Notes under the pieces: generated by a model | The model's database searches: none | The model's input: the letters and a program-made list of their open reading frames with translations, nothing else | Told to the model about the DNA's origin: nothing | Source of the DNA: Lonicera japonica | Lineage: Eukaryota; Streptophyta; Magnoliopsida; Dipsacales; Caprifoliaceae | DNA length: 64,000 nucleotides | Assembly (NCBI GenBank): GCA_021464415.1 | Contig: CM038471.1 | Coordinates: forward strand, 36,925,234-36,989,233 | Direction: 5' to 3' | Program-made: the position numbers and the translations under genes | Part shown: piece after piece, positions 34,410 to 45,300 of the stretch | Position numbering within the stretch: the first letter of the stretch is position 1 | Layout: each line of letters opens with the position of its first letter

Positions 34410-35275
34410 GACAGGTGTTGCTAAAGTATTTTAGCACGTTCAAGATAGTTATTATCTATGTTGACATATGGTGTAAAAACTATTTTAGCACCTTCAGTTT
34501 AGTTATCTGTGTATACCTGTGGTGCTAAAACTTTTTTAGCACCATTTTAGTATTGAACAATTGGTACTAAAACTTCTTTAGCACCATGTGATTAGTTATT
34601 CTGTTCTTGGACAATTGGTGTTAAATATATTTTAACACCTTGAACTTAGTTGTCTTCTATTTACTATTGGTGCTAAATTTGTTTTAACAGGTTGAATTTC
34701 ATTGTTCTATATTGTGTATTGGTGCTAAAACCCTTTTAAAACCATTCTAATGTTGGACGATTTGTGCTAAAATAGCACCATGTGAATAGTTACTCTATTA
34801 TGGACAATTGGTGCTAAATATATCTATTTTAGCACATTTGAATTTCGTTATTCTCTGTTTTCTATTGGTGTTAAATCTGCTTTAGTACCTTTAAATTTCG
34901 TTGTTCTCTATTTTTTATCGGTACTAAATTTGTTTTAACACTTTGAATTTGGTTGTTCTTTACTTTGTATTGGTGGTAAAACCATTTTAGCAACATTCCG
35001 ATGTTAGACAATTGGTGCTAAAACTATTTTAGTACCATGTGGTTAGTAATTCTGTTTTGGACAATTTGTGCTAAATCTGTTTTAACACCTTGAATTTCGT
35101 TATTCTCTATTTTCTATTGGTACTAAATATGTTTTAGCATTATGAATTTCGTTGTTTTCTGTTTTGTATTGGTGGTGAAACCCTTTTAGCACCATTTTTG
35201 TGTTGAACAATTTGTGCTAAAAAAATTGTTTTATCACCATGTAAATAGTTATTCTGTTATGGACAGTGTTGGACA
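34410..35275. repeat. Hairpin-unit array with ~200-bp higher-order repeat
   Basis: About 16 copies of a short unit centre on an inverted pair of the form GGTGCTAAAA ... TTTTAGCACC separated by a few bases. Unit starts (34521, 34563, 34617, 34669, 34721, then on to 34972, 35014, 35067, 35119, 35171) show spacings of about 42, 53, 52 and 52 bp that repeat as a block of about 199 bp, with one irregular stretch in the middle (34721-34972). Units following the 42-bp step share 'gacaatt'; the others share 'tctattgg'. No coding sequence is present. Confidence 0.85.
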
Positions 35276-35559
35276 ATTAATGATCGAATGTTGTGAATTT
35301 TCTGAGAAAGAAGGTTGTTTGGATTTTGAAAATTTTTGATCGGGATCGGTGCTAAGTATCTTTTTGATACATGAGATATTATATTAGGATTATTGTGTTA
35401 TTAGTTAAATAAGGAAGGACATTAGTGTTTTTTTTTTTTTTTTTTTTTTAAAGTGTCTTTAATTTACACTGCTAATTTATAAGTGTCTTTTATAATTATG
35501 ATATTATTGGAATGAACCTTTGCACCTAACTGTCTAAAAAAAATAACAACAACAACAAC

Positions 35560-36818
35560 AACAAAACAAAACCACCTCAGGAATTTCGAGAAAGCTACCC
35601 GTCAACGTGGTTTATATATGTAACACCGTCTCTAACCAGAGGCGTAGCTAGCCACAGTGTGGTGAGGGGGTGCGCACGTACCCCCGATGATTTTGGCATT
35701 TTAAAAATAAAAAAATAGGGACTGCTCTTTGTCTCTCTCTCGCTCTCTCACTTGCCCTAGAAATAAGCAGCCGCAGCACTCACAACACACGCACACATTC
35801 ATCTCTCTCTCTTTCTCCCTCTCATCTCTTTCTCTTTCTAGAAAATATTGAAGAACTCAAGTTCTTTTTAAGCTTATTTGTATTTTAATCTAGAGATTTG
35901 TGTAGAATTTATATTAAAAATCTTTCTCCTTCCTTAAGAGAGTGATTTGGGCATTTTTAATTGAGTTATCCTTCTTGTTTTTAATTCAAAATTTGGGGGT
36001 TTGTTTCGAGATATTGGATCATTGAATTTCACTCAAGATTTGAAGGTGTTGTATATATTTGATCCGAATCTGTTGTATTTTTTAATCTGCTGTGCTGCGT
36101 GATTTTTTGGATCTGCTGTGTGTATCTAGGTTGTGCCATGTACCTGTTTCGAATCTAATTTGCTGTGTGTATTTGGAGCTACTCTTTGGAAGCCTTTTGA
36201 GCCTATTTTTCTTGAATCCGTGTGGCTATGTTCTTTCTAAATCAAGTATTATTTTTCTAATTATGTTCTTGATTATTTTTATATTCGAGATCTATTTTGT
36301 AATATTGAATACATTCTAAATCTATTCCTGCTGTTGATATTAAATCTGTTTTGAGATCTGAAATCTTAGTGCATTGTATGTTCGATTTTGGTATTATTTT
36401 ACTATGAAAATATTTGGTAATATTATGTTATAAATCTGTTTTAGCTGTTGATCATCACTGCTGAAAGATCTATTTTATATGGCTATGAAAATGTGCTGAA
36501 TATGTGCTGAATTCGTTTTTGATTATTGCTGTTATTTCTACTACTATTATGATTTTTATTATTGTTGTATCTGTTCTTTGGTATTTTTTGTGAATCTATT
36601 TGATTATATTTCTTTGTCAATATGATATTGTTAATTCAAAAAAGATGTACTTGAATCCATCGATAACGAAGTTGTTATTTAAATTGCGCACCCCCAACTT
36701 CAAATTTCTGGCAACGCCACCGTCTCTAACTACATAAATTTTTAAGAGCAAATAAAATAAATGAATGTTATTGTTAGGGAAGGTGTCAAACAGCCTACAC
36801 ACATGAAAAAAATTAAAA

Positions 36819-36857
<39 letters not shown>

Positions 36858-36960
36858 AACACCACCAATTATATGAACAATAACGCCAACATCATCATTA
36901 GACTGCATGGCCAACCATGTTTGGGTTGATAAACTTTTGTTCATAACAAAATAAATGTAC
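35560..36960 (-). pseudogene. Relic of a third TNL upstream region, split by a hAT element
   Basis: On the right of the hAT element, 36745-36960 matches the upstream regions of TNL1 and TNL2 ('agagcaaataaaataaatgaatgt', 'gaaggtgtcaaacagcc', a long AAT tract, 'ggccaaccatgttt', 'aacttttgttcata'). The gene itself is absent. It shows that the cluster once had at least one more unit, or that the upstream region was duplicated separately. Confidence 0.65.
35637..36722. mobile_element. Non-autonomous hAT element with 8-bp TSD
   Basis: The left end CAGAGGCGTAGCTAG and the reverse complement of the right end, CGGTGGCGTTGCCAG, are imperfect inverted repeats of a form common on plant hAT elements. Subterminal GGGGGTGCGCAC / GTGCGCACCCCC-type sequence lies inside both ends. 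The flanking 8 bp are TCTCTAAC on both sides (35629-35636 and 36723-36730). At 1086 bp it has no transposase. The interior at 35730-36400 (CT-rich tract, 'tctagaaaatattgaagaac', T-rich run) looks like a 5' UTR and first intron, possibly of the parent transposase gene. Confidence 0.8.
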
Positions 36961-37256
36961 TTTTCAACAAACAAAAGCCGGCAAAGAGGGAAACAAATTA
37001 CAACTTCGAGGAATTAAGCAGAGAAAAGCGCAAAACTTCATAGGAGGGCTAGACAAGCTTACGAGCTGCTAAGACTCCGTTTGATAATAACATAGAAAGT
37101 TATAAAATAAGGTGAGTCATGTGATAAGATACTCTTTATTTAGATGTCTTCCATACTTCATAATTTTTTGTGAATTTATTTTTTCCTCAATCACTAAAGA
37201 AAATTTATACATGAAAAAAGTCACAATGTAAGAAACATTTTACCATATATTTCAAC
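36961..37256. other. Short gene-free spacer
   Basis: No gene or element edge is recognised between the TNL upstream relic and the LINE relic. Confidence 0.4.
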
Positions 37257-38179
37257 TTATTTTCTAACCCATAAGCCTAGTGATTCCCTAAGTCCTTGAC
37301 GCTCAACATAACTGATGGAGGAATTAAGTGAGGACAATAAACTTATGATATCTGAGATAGTAACTTGGCAATCCAATGGAGAAGCAGCATTCAACGACTC
37401 GCACCAATCGACCACCAATAAGTTATCACTCTCCAAATTGACGTCTTGGATCCCGGCCTTCAAACAGAAGATGCACGCTACTCTAATCACGAGAGCTCCG
37501 CCAGTTTGCCATATAAACAGATGACAATGAAATGTTGGGACCAAAACATTTGAGGATTAAACCCGAACAATCTCTAACAATGCAACTCAACACAATTAAA
37601 ACTTTAGGGAATGGAGGTGGAGATAACTGGATTACTGGGAGAGGGGTGAACGGGAGGAGGCGAATGCGGGGAAGACCCATGCGAAATTGCCTCAACAAAG
37701 TCAGTGGCAAGCTTAAAATCCATCTCCACCATCTTATGAGGAAAAATAGAATCTCCGGTGAAGAGAATTGATTCAAGCATTACAAATACTCCAGCAAATA
37801 GAAGCACAAATAGTTAAAAATTCAGGACCAACACCTTCAAGGATATCAACAACCCGTTTTCCAGACGAAGAAACATTTGAGCATAAAGAGATAATCCACT
37901 CAAAGACCAGGCATGGGAAGCCCAATCACAGCAAAAAAGGAAATGCTCAATGGTTTCCACTTCAATCCCGCAAATGAGACATATGGGAGAGGGAGAAAAC
38001 TTCCTGAAAAACAGGTTTTCCCTAGACGCAACCGTGTTGTGAATTATCCTCCACTGGAAGTACTTGATTTTTGGCGGAGAGTTCAGATTCCATACTTGCT
38101 TCAAAAAGGATGAGAGAGGAGGGGGCGAACTGAGTAAACCTATTCTTAGCCCATTGCCAAACCACAAACTCCTCACCAA
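37257..38179 (-). pseudogene. LINE relic: zinc-binding RT region and RNase H domain, copy 2
   Basis: The minus strand first gives a zf-RVT-type module (38179-37814): NSPPKIKYFQWRIIHN, then CLICGIEVETIEHFLFCCDWASHAW, with the Cys and His spacing of the zinc-binding domain found in plant LINE reverse transcriptases. Further downstream, in other frames, come the remains of the RNase H-like domain: CIVRDCSGLILKCFGPN (about 37590-37540) and AGIQDVNLESDNLLVVDW (about 37460-37400). Several frameshifts separate these parts, and the RT core is missing. A shorter copy lies 3' of TNL1 at 18700. Confidence 0.75.
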
Positions 38180-39391
38180 CTGGAATTAATAGAGACTGGA
38201 ATCTTCTTCGGAACTGGGAAATAAATATCTTAAAAGCGGCAAGAATTTTGATACAGGATGAAAGATTTAAGCCAAATTAAACCATTGCTATGCATGGAAT
38301 TGATATATATATACATGTCTATAGTTTAGCAAGAAAATGCATCTACATATTGCTATGCATCTTACTAAAAGTTAGTTTGTGATTTCTGCACAAAGAAAAC
38401 AAAAAAGGCAACTCCAAAATGCCTTAGGTAAGTTGTGCACATGCATTGCGTGTACTTTCGTGTCTAGTATATACGGATTAATGTAATATGTGCCATGACT
38501 TACAACTTACAAAGTAAATTTGAATTTCACTAGTACTTCTACAAGGCTAAGGATTTTGTTACCAAGTAACTAACTCAAAAAGTAAATTATATATAGTTTC
38601 ATGAGTAGTTCTAAGGACACACACTGCAGACAAGGATATGGTGACATGTTGCTAATATGTATAAGTTAGTGAATTGAGTCCAAAAACGAGTAAAATCTAC
38701 ACATTTTACTGTTGACCGATGCACATCATTGGATATTCAATACATGTTTTTAAACTGCATGTTCTAAGATTTATTGTGAAAATAAAGTAAATTAAATGAG
38801 AGGATACAGAGAAAATATTTATTTTAAAACATTAATGTGGTGAAATCAGTAGTATAACCACAACTCATTGCACACACAATACGTGTGCAATATTACACAT
38901 GGTAAATTCAGAAAATATATTATTTGGCCAAGTAGTAACCAAACCGATGTTTTCTTCCTGAGTTTGAATACAATATTATTATACCTGATAATCTTTATTA
39001 CTAAAGTATGAATGGTATTTCAGTAATTTAAAAGCCAAACTAAAACCTCATGGGATTCGAGGACTTCTTGGCCACAGCTCTGAATTGTCACCACTAAACT
39101 ACAGCGACAAGATACTTGTAATATACCAGATGAAAATATAGTTATGTGAATTAAGAAATAGGTTTTTCAATTTTTGTGCTAGCAATGTTAACATTTTGGT
39201 TCACACAAGTTAGTCATAGTCACAAGTACATATACAAACACAAAAAAGACTATTTGAAAGCTAAATTTAGTTGTATTAAAAAGCCAAACCCCAATGCCAT
39301 AGTGTTCTCGAGCTCAAGTCACAGCAATATATCCCCTAAAGTGAAATAAATAATTAGATTGAGAGATCGAGAGATCAAGATGAGTTCACCT
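38180..39391. other. 3' flank of TNL2, no gene
   Basis: AT-rich sequence without genes. It contains one SINE-like unit (39045-39110). The stretch 39300-39391 is similar to the TNL1 3' flank. Confidence 0.4.
39045..39110 (-). mobile_element. SINE-like unit 3' of TNL2
   Basis: On the minus strand 'tgtagtttagtggtgaca' (A-box region, 39087-39104) precedes 'tcctcgaatccca' (B-box region, 39051-39063). The spacing is tRNA-like. Not a functional tRNA gene, because no acceptor or anticodon stem can be formed. Confidence 0.5.
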
Positions 39392-42300
39392 TCAGTCTAC
39401 AACACCACAACGCACCTTCGGTTCTTGTATCCCTAAAACCATGTCAAACCAATGAAATTAAGTATTTACTATGAGATGAGACAGACTTAATCATTTATCT
39501 TCTGTGCGGAAAAATAAAATAGAAATGTACAAATAAGAGGGTTTGGTTTCACTATGCTGAAGATAAGGTTGAGATAAACACACCTTCAAAATCCACAAAA
39601 TCTCCAAATACATCCCGATACGGTTCCATTTCCTCGTCATCGTATCCATTTCTGTAGAGGCGGCGACAGAGGAAGTACGTCCCCCTGCTCAACTCTAATC
39701 TCGACAAATCTCCGCCAACAACTTCATTCCAGTGAAAATATGTCTTATTATTATTGTTGTCATCATCTACTATTGATCCATTATCTTCCTCGTACACAAT
39801 ATTGATACCAAACTCCTTTACCTCAAACATTTCGCCCAAAAATACGGAAACAACAATTTCGTCCCCACCTTCTAACTGATCACCAAAATTCCACCTGCTT
39901 AACCATGTCATGTCTTTATATAAGCTTGGAAGGCCGAAGTACATAGGGGAGTAAACCCATGTGAGATCCTTCGTCTTATTATTGATTTTTGTGGCAAATG
40001 GATAATGTATGCCGAAGTTCGAATATGTATACACAGTGCAAATGTTCAAGCATTGAATCTTAAAATTAGGAACCAAAGGCACAATAAAAGACATTAACGG
40101 ACCCTTTTTCCTTTCACTGAAACAACTTGGGATCTCTCCACCCGGGATAAATGTGCTGAATATACCAAACTCGTAAAGTCCCTGCACCGAATCATAATGT
40201 TCTTAATTTATTTATAAATTACACCACCACACACACACACATAGAGAGGGAGAGAGAGAGAGAGAGAGAGAGAACCTGGATTGGATCCTGCATCTTACTC
40301 GACAGCCCCATGTGCACCGCCTCAAGATTTTCCATCGATTCAATGTCAATGCCCAAACTGTTGATTATCCTTCCATCAACTTTCCCTATTGGTTCTCTCT
40401 TGAAAATGCCTTCTATTTCAACCATTTTGGGGCAATTGCTTGTTTTGATTTTATCTAACTGATGTGGAGTAGATTGGAATGTTATCTTTCTTAAGGCCTT
40501 GCAATTATCCAAATTCAAGTTTTGCAAATTACTTGGCAAACCTAAAGTGGAATAGAGAGAACTACAAAAAGATAAGGAGAGCCGTTGGAGGTTACTCAGG
40601 CCTGTAACACAATCTGGCAAGCTACGAAAAGAATTATAGCTTAAATCCAACTCATTAAGCAATGATAGATTACTAAGCGCACATGGCAAGGAATCACTAG
40701 ATAGATTGCACTTTGAAATAGTTAAGTTTCTTAATGAGCGTGGCAAAGAAGCCAATAATATTTCTGGACCTTTGATTGGCTGTGGCCCCCATTGCAGTAA
40801 AATTGAAGTACGCCACCATTTGGGGCCATTTGCAGTGCTTGTTGCACTCATGTCAAGTGCACCAGCAAAAGGGGTTGGGCAATTTGAGATTATAAGCGTT
40901 TCAAGAGATCCTAGTTTTTGCATGGTCCTCGGAAGTTTCCTTAGATTTTTGCAATCTGTTAGATCAAGTAAATCGAGCTCCTGAAGGAATTCAATGGATT
41001 CACAAATCTCAGTCAATCCTACACAACCTTTGAGAATCAGTCGTTCAAGTTTTGGGACTCCTAAGAAGTTGGGTGTTCTTGCAAGTCTTTTGGAATAACT
41101 CAAGTTAAGAATCTTCAGTGATATAATATCCTGTAATTACGAAGAATAATAAGAAGAAAAATGATAGTAAATTTTACATGTATACATATAGCTCATCTCT
41201 ATAATCAAATTGAACATGAAAATGACGGAACATATATAAATGAAATTCGTACCTTGTGTCCCACCCAAACTTCTTCCAATTTGCTATGACGCAAATCAAG
41301 AGCAACCAAATTTTTCAAAGGCAATTCAACTGGTACAGATTTTAACGGAAATCCATGCCAACACAACCACACCAATTTTTTAGAAAATTTATCATATCGT
41401 CCAGTTAGGTGTGTATAATTGAGCTTGAGTAGTCTCAAGTTCTCCATCCTTTCAAAGGCGTCGGTTCTTAGGTCGACATCTGAAATTCTTGAACTAATGC
41501 TTATTGGTTGCCTAAAGGAACTAAAACAACCAAAACATTGAAAGAATGAACATATGCAAGTCAAAGGCGATGTCATCCTAAGAGACTCCTCAGACATGCA
41601 TTCCATTGCAGTTTCACTATCTTCTGTTAATAAAGACATATCAAGGGCAAGGCCCCTAATTTTCCTTGTACCCTGATAACATAAGCATGAAAAATAAATG
41701 GATCAATCGCTCATTACTAAGACAGCATAATAGAGAAAGAAAATAACGTAAAATATATGTTTCATACCGTCTCATTTTCCAATACATCATAGGCATCCTT
41801 GTGAAACCACAATCTACTACGTTCCCCAGGTTCGTCAGGCGATTGTTCGTGAACAATTTTTCTCCCCATGTCTCGAACTAATTGATGCATCATCAAATTA
41901 TTTCGAGAATCAATTCTTAAGAGATGTCGTTCGATGAGATTTTGAATTCCAACATCCGCAAAAGTATCAGCTTTTTCGAGTACTTTGACCGTGTAATCCT
42001 TGTCATTTCCAACAAAGAAACAAGCAATATCAAGGAATAACCTTTTATCTCCATCATCTTGTAAACAGTCATAACTTATTTTAAGTTGATCATAGATTTT
42101 CTTGGGAGGAATTGCTTCTAATTTCTTCACTTCACTTGCCCATTGAGATACACTTCTTCCACATAAAGAAGAACCTATAACTTGAAGAGCTAACGGAAGG
42201 CCTCCACAAAGTTCTACTACCCTTTCTGTGTGCTCTGTGTAACCGTCATTAGGACGGTCTTCTCCAAAGGCATAGAAACTAAAGAGCTTAATTGACTCAT

Positions 42301-45300
42301 CATGGCTTAGCTCCTCAACACTAGAAACCTCATGAGGCTTTAGCAACCTCTCATATCTTGTAGTTATGATGATTCTACTCCCTGGATAAAACCAATCTTG
42401 CATACCACATAGCGCAAGTAATTGATCGCTTTGATCCACATCATCGAGAACAAGAAGAACCTTTTTGCATGAAACGGCTTTCTTGATCTTAATGATTCCT
42501 TCATTAGTATTGTATATCTTTTCTTGCTTGTTGCTTAAGATACTTGAAAGAAGTTCTCTTTGTAAACCAGCTAAACCGTTGGGTTTTTCTGACCTCTCTC
42601 TCACATTTTCAATAAAACAGCTACCAGTAAATTTTTCGTAGTTCTCATTATAGACAAATTGGGCGATGGTTGTCTTCCCAATGCCGCCCATCCCACAAAT
42701 CCCGAGTAAACTAACTTCAGATGAGTTATCATGCAACCACTTGTTAATATTTCTGGCTCGAGATTGCATTCCAATTAAGATTGGAGAAACAAACATGGGT
42801 GTGCGCCTCAATTTATCTTTAATTACATTTATAATTTTCTTGATAAACTTTGCTTCATGCCTACAAAATGCGAGCGAAATGGATAAGCAAACAATTAAAG
42901 TTTGTATGCTAACTGTAGTAGGACACTATGGTATGGAGAAACAAAGGGCTGTTGACTTGAACAAAGAATAAAAATGATGAGTTGGGGTCTATTAACCCTC
43001 TCCGATAAGGAGGGCTATGGTGACCCTGCAGGTAGGTGTAATATTATATGAAGGACCCGCTACAACTATCACCACCAGCTATTAAGTGAAATACTTAATA
43101 CTTTCAAAATTTTAAAAATGAAAAACCAATACCAAATTTTAAAATTTTAAAATAACAGTATTTTGATTTTGATAATTCTTCAAAAACACTAATAGTGCAA
43201 AAATCAATAGAAATTCAATTTGAGGCGTACAAAAAAAATGGAATTGAACTATCAATTTGAAAGAGAAATAATACTAACATTATGACTTACTAAATTCATT
43301 CGTAATTAATTTTTATAAGTGTGGGTTATAGATCGAAAATTAGAGGAGGTACTAAAGGGTATCTAAAAAATATATAAAATTATTGTAGAGTATTGAGAAC
43401 AATACCCCACAATAAATGCGGGTCAGAGAAAGAATGTGGGTAACATTTTTTTTGCACTTTTTTAATACTGCATTGTAATAATAAATGTATTAGTTTCTAT
43501 TTCATTTTGTTTTTCTTTCTGTTTTTTTTTTCTTGCAACAAATCGGGTTGATTTCTTTTATTTTTTTATTTTTTGTATTCAAATTTAATTTTCAATTGTT
43601 TATTTTTTAAAAGAGACCTTATATAGTATAAATAAATAGACCCTTCAAATTTAATAGTCTCGATTCTTCATTATATACGTCAAATTAATTATTTTTTAAC
43701 GATATTAGATAACTTAAATATAACTTCAAGTGGTGGCCTAGTGGAGGGGCGGATTTGAGACATATGGTACGTCTCAGGTTCGAGCCTTCGCTTGTGTAAC
43801 TCTTTGAGCCAGCCATCACTCATGGCCATGGGGTTAATTTAGTCACGGGCCAACATTTAATGCTAATGCGTTCTTCATTAAGGGTGAACCTTATAACTAC
43901 TTGAATTCGTATCGTATTAAGAGTGTAAAGTGTGATTCTGTCACATGTTTAATAGTAATGGAAGTAACTCAAAACTTATTTATAATAATTTTCAATACAC
44001 AATTGATTAATGTAGAGTACAATATAAAAATAATTCTTTCAAAAAAATTAAATAAAATCTAAATGCCGAATAAAAAATACCTCCTTTCGTATCATTGGTA
44101 CTTGTGTCATTGGTACGGGCATACTCTAGCCTTACAAGGAATGTTTTGGTGCGTTTCGTTAATTTTCTATTGAAAGATTTCAATCTCAATAACTCAACTT
44201 TTTCTTTTTTAATGTGTTTATATCTAATTTTAAATTAAACTATCATTGTTTTAAGGATAAATTGCACTTTGCCCACCGGAACTATTATCCAAATAGCACT
44301 TTGTCTACTAAACTATTAGTTCTAGCAATTTTTATTATAAACTATTATTTTGTTACATTTTACCTCAAATTGCTATCATGGTTAAAAAACATACAAAATT
44401 TTAGGGCAAAATTGAAAATGTATAAAACGTAAATATCACTTTACCCCCTGAACTATTGACCAAGTAACACTTTGCCTATAAAGTAACAAATTTTAATTTA
44501 CCTTGTTAAACTTTACCTAAGTTGTTGATGGGATTAAGAAAATGGAGGGAAGGGCCAATATGAAAATTTACATTTAATAAACTGCCACCTCTCTCCGTCT
44601 ATACTGTCTCACCGGCAACTCTCTCTCATCCATTAATAGAAATCACAACGGTAAATTAAATCTGAACTCACTAACACAAATTTTCTTTTATTTCTTGCAA
44701 CAAATTTAAGCCATTTTTTGCAAAAAAAGATATAAACCTGTGCAGTAAAAACTCTATAAATTAATAATGTCGGGACCGGCTAATTTTATTAATTAAACCA
44801 GTTTTTAATTTATCGATAAAATAATAATAAAGTACTAATTTATCAACAGGTTAATAATATGTTAAATTACTAAAACATGTGTTTCCAATATTATTCTCTT
44901 AAACTTCTTTAGATTTTATTTTCTATAAACTTAATTAAGTAAATTATATGTTTTTAACCCCATTAGCATTTAAGATAAGCTGCAACAAATTTAGTTGTTT
45001 GTAATAAAAATTGCTAAAATCAATAATTTGGTAGGCAAAATGTTACTTGGACAATCGTTTAAGGGGTAAAGTGCAACTTAGCCTTCGTAAATTTTCAAAT
45101 TTGCTCTCAAATTCCGTCTGTTTTTTAACTCCGTTAGCAATTTGAGGTAAACTACAACAAAATCAGTAGTTTATATTAAAAATTACAAAAATTAATAGTT
45201 TGATAGACAAAGTGTTACTTGAACACTAGTTCAGGTGGGTAATGTACAATTTACCCTTGTTTTAATATATGTCAACTATGTCGAAATTTATACCAATGAC

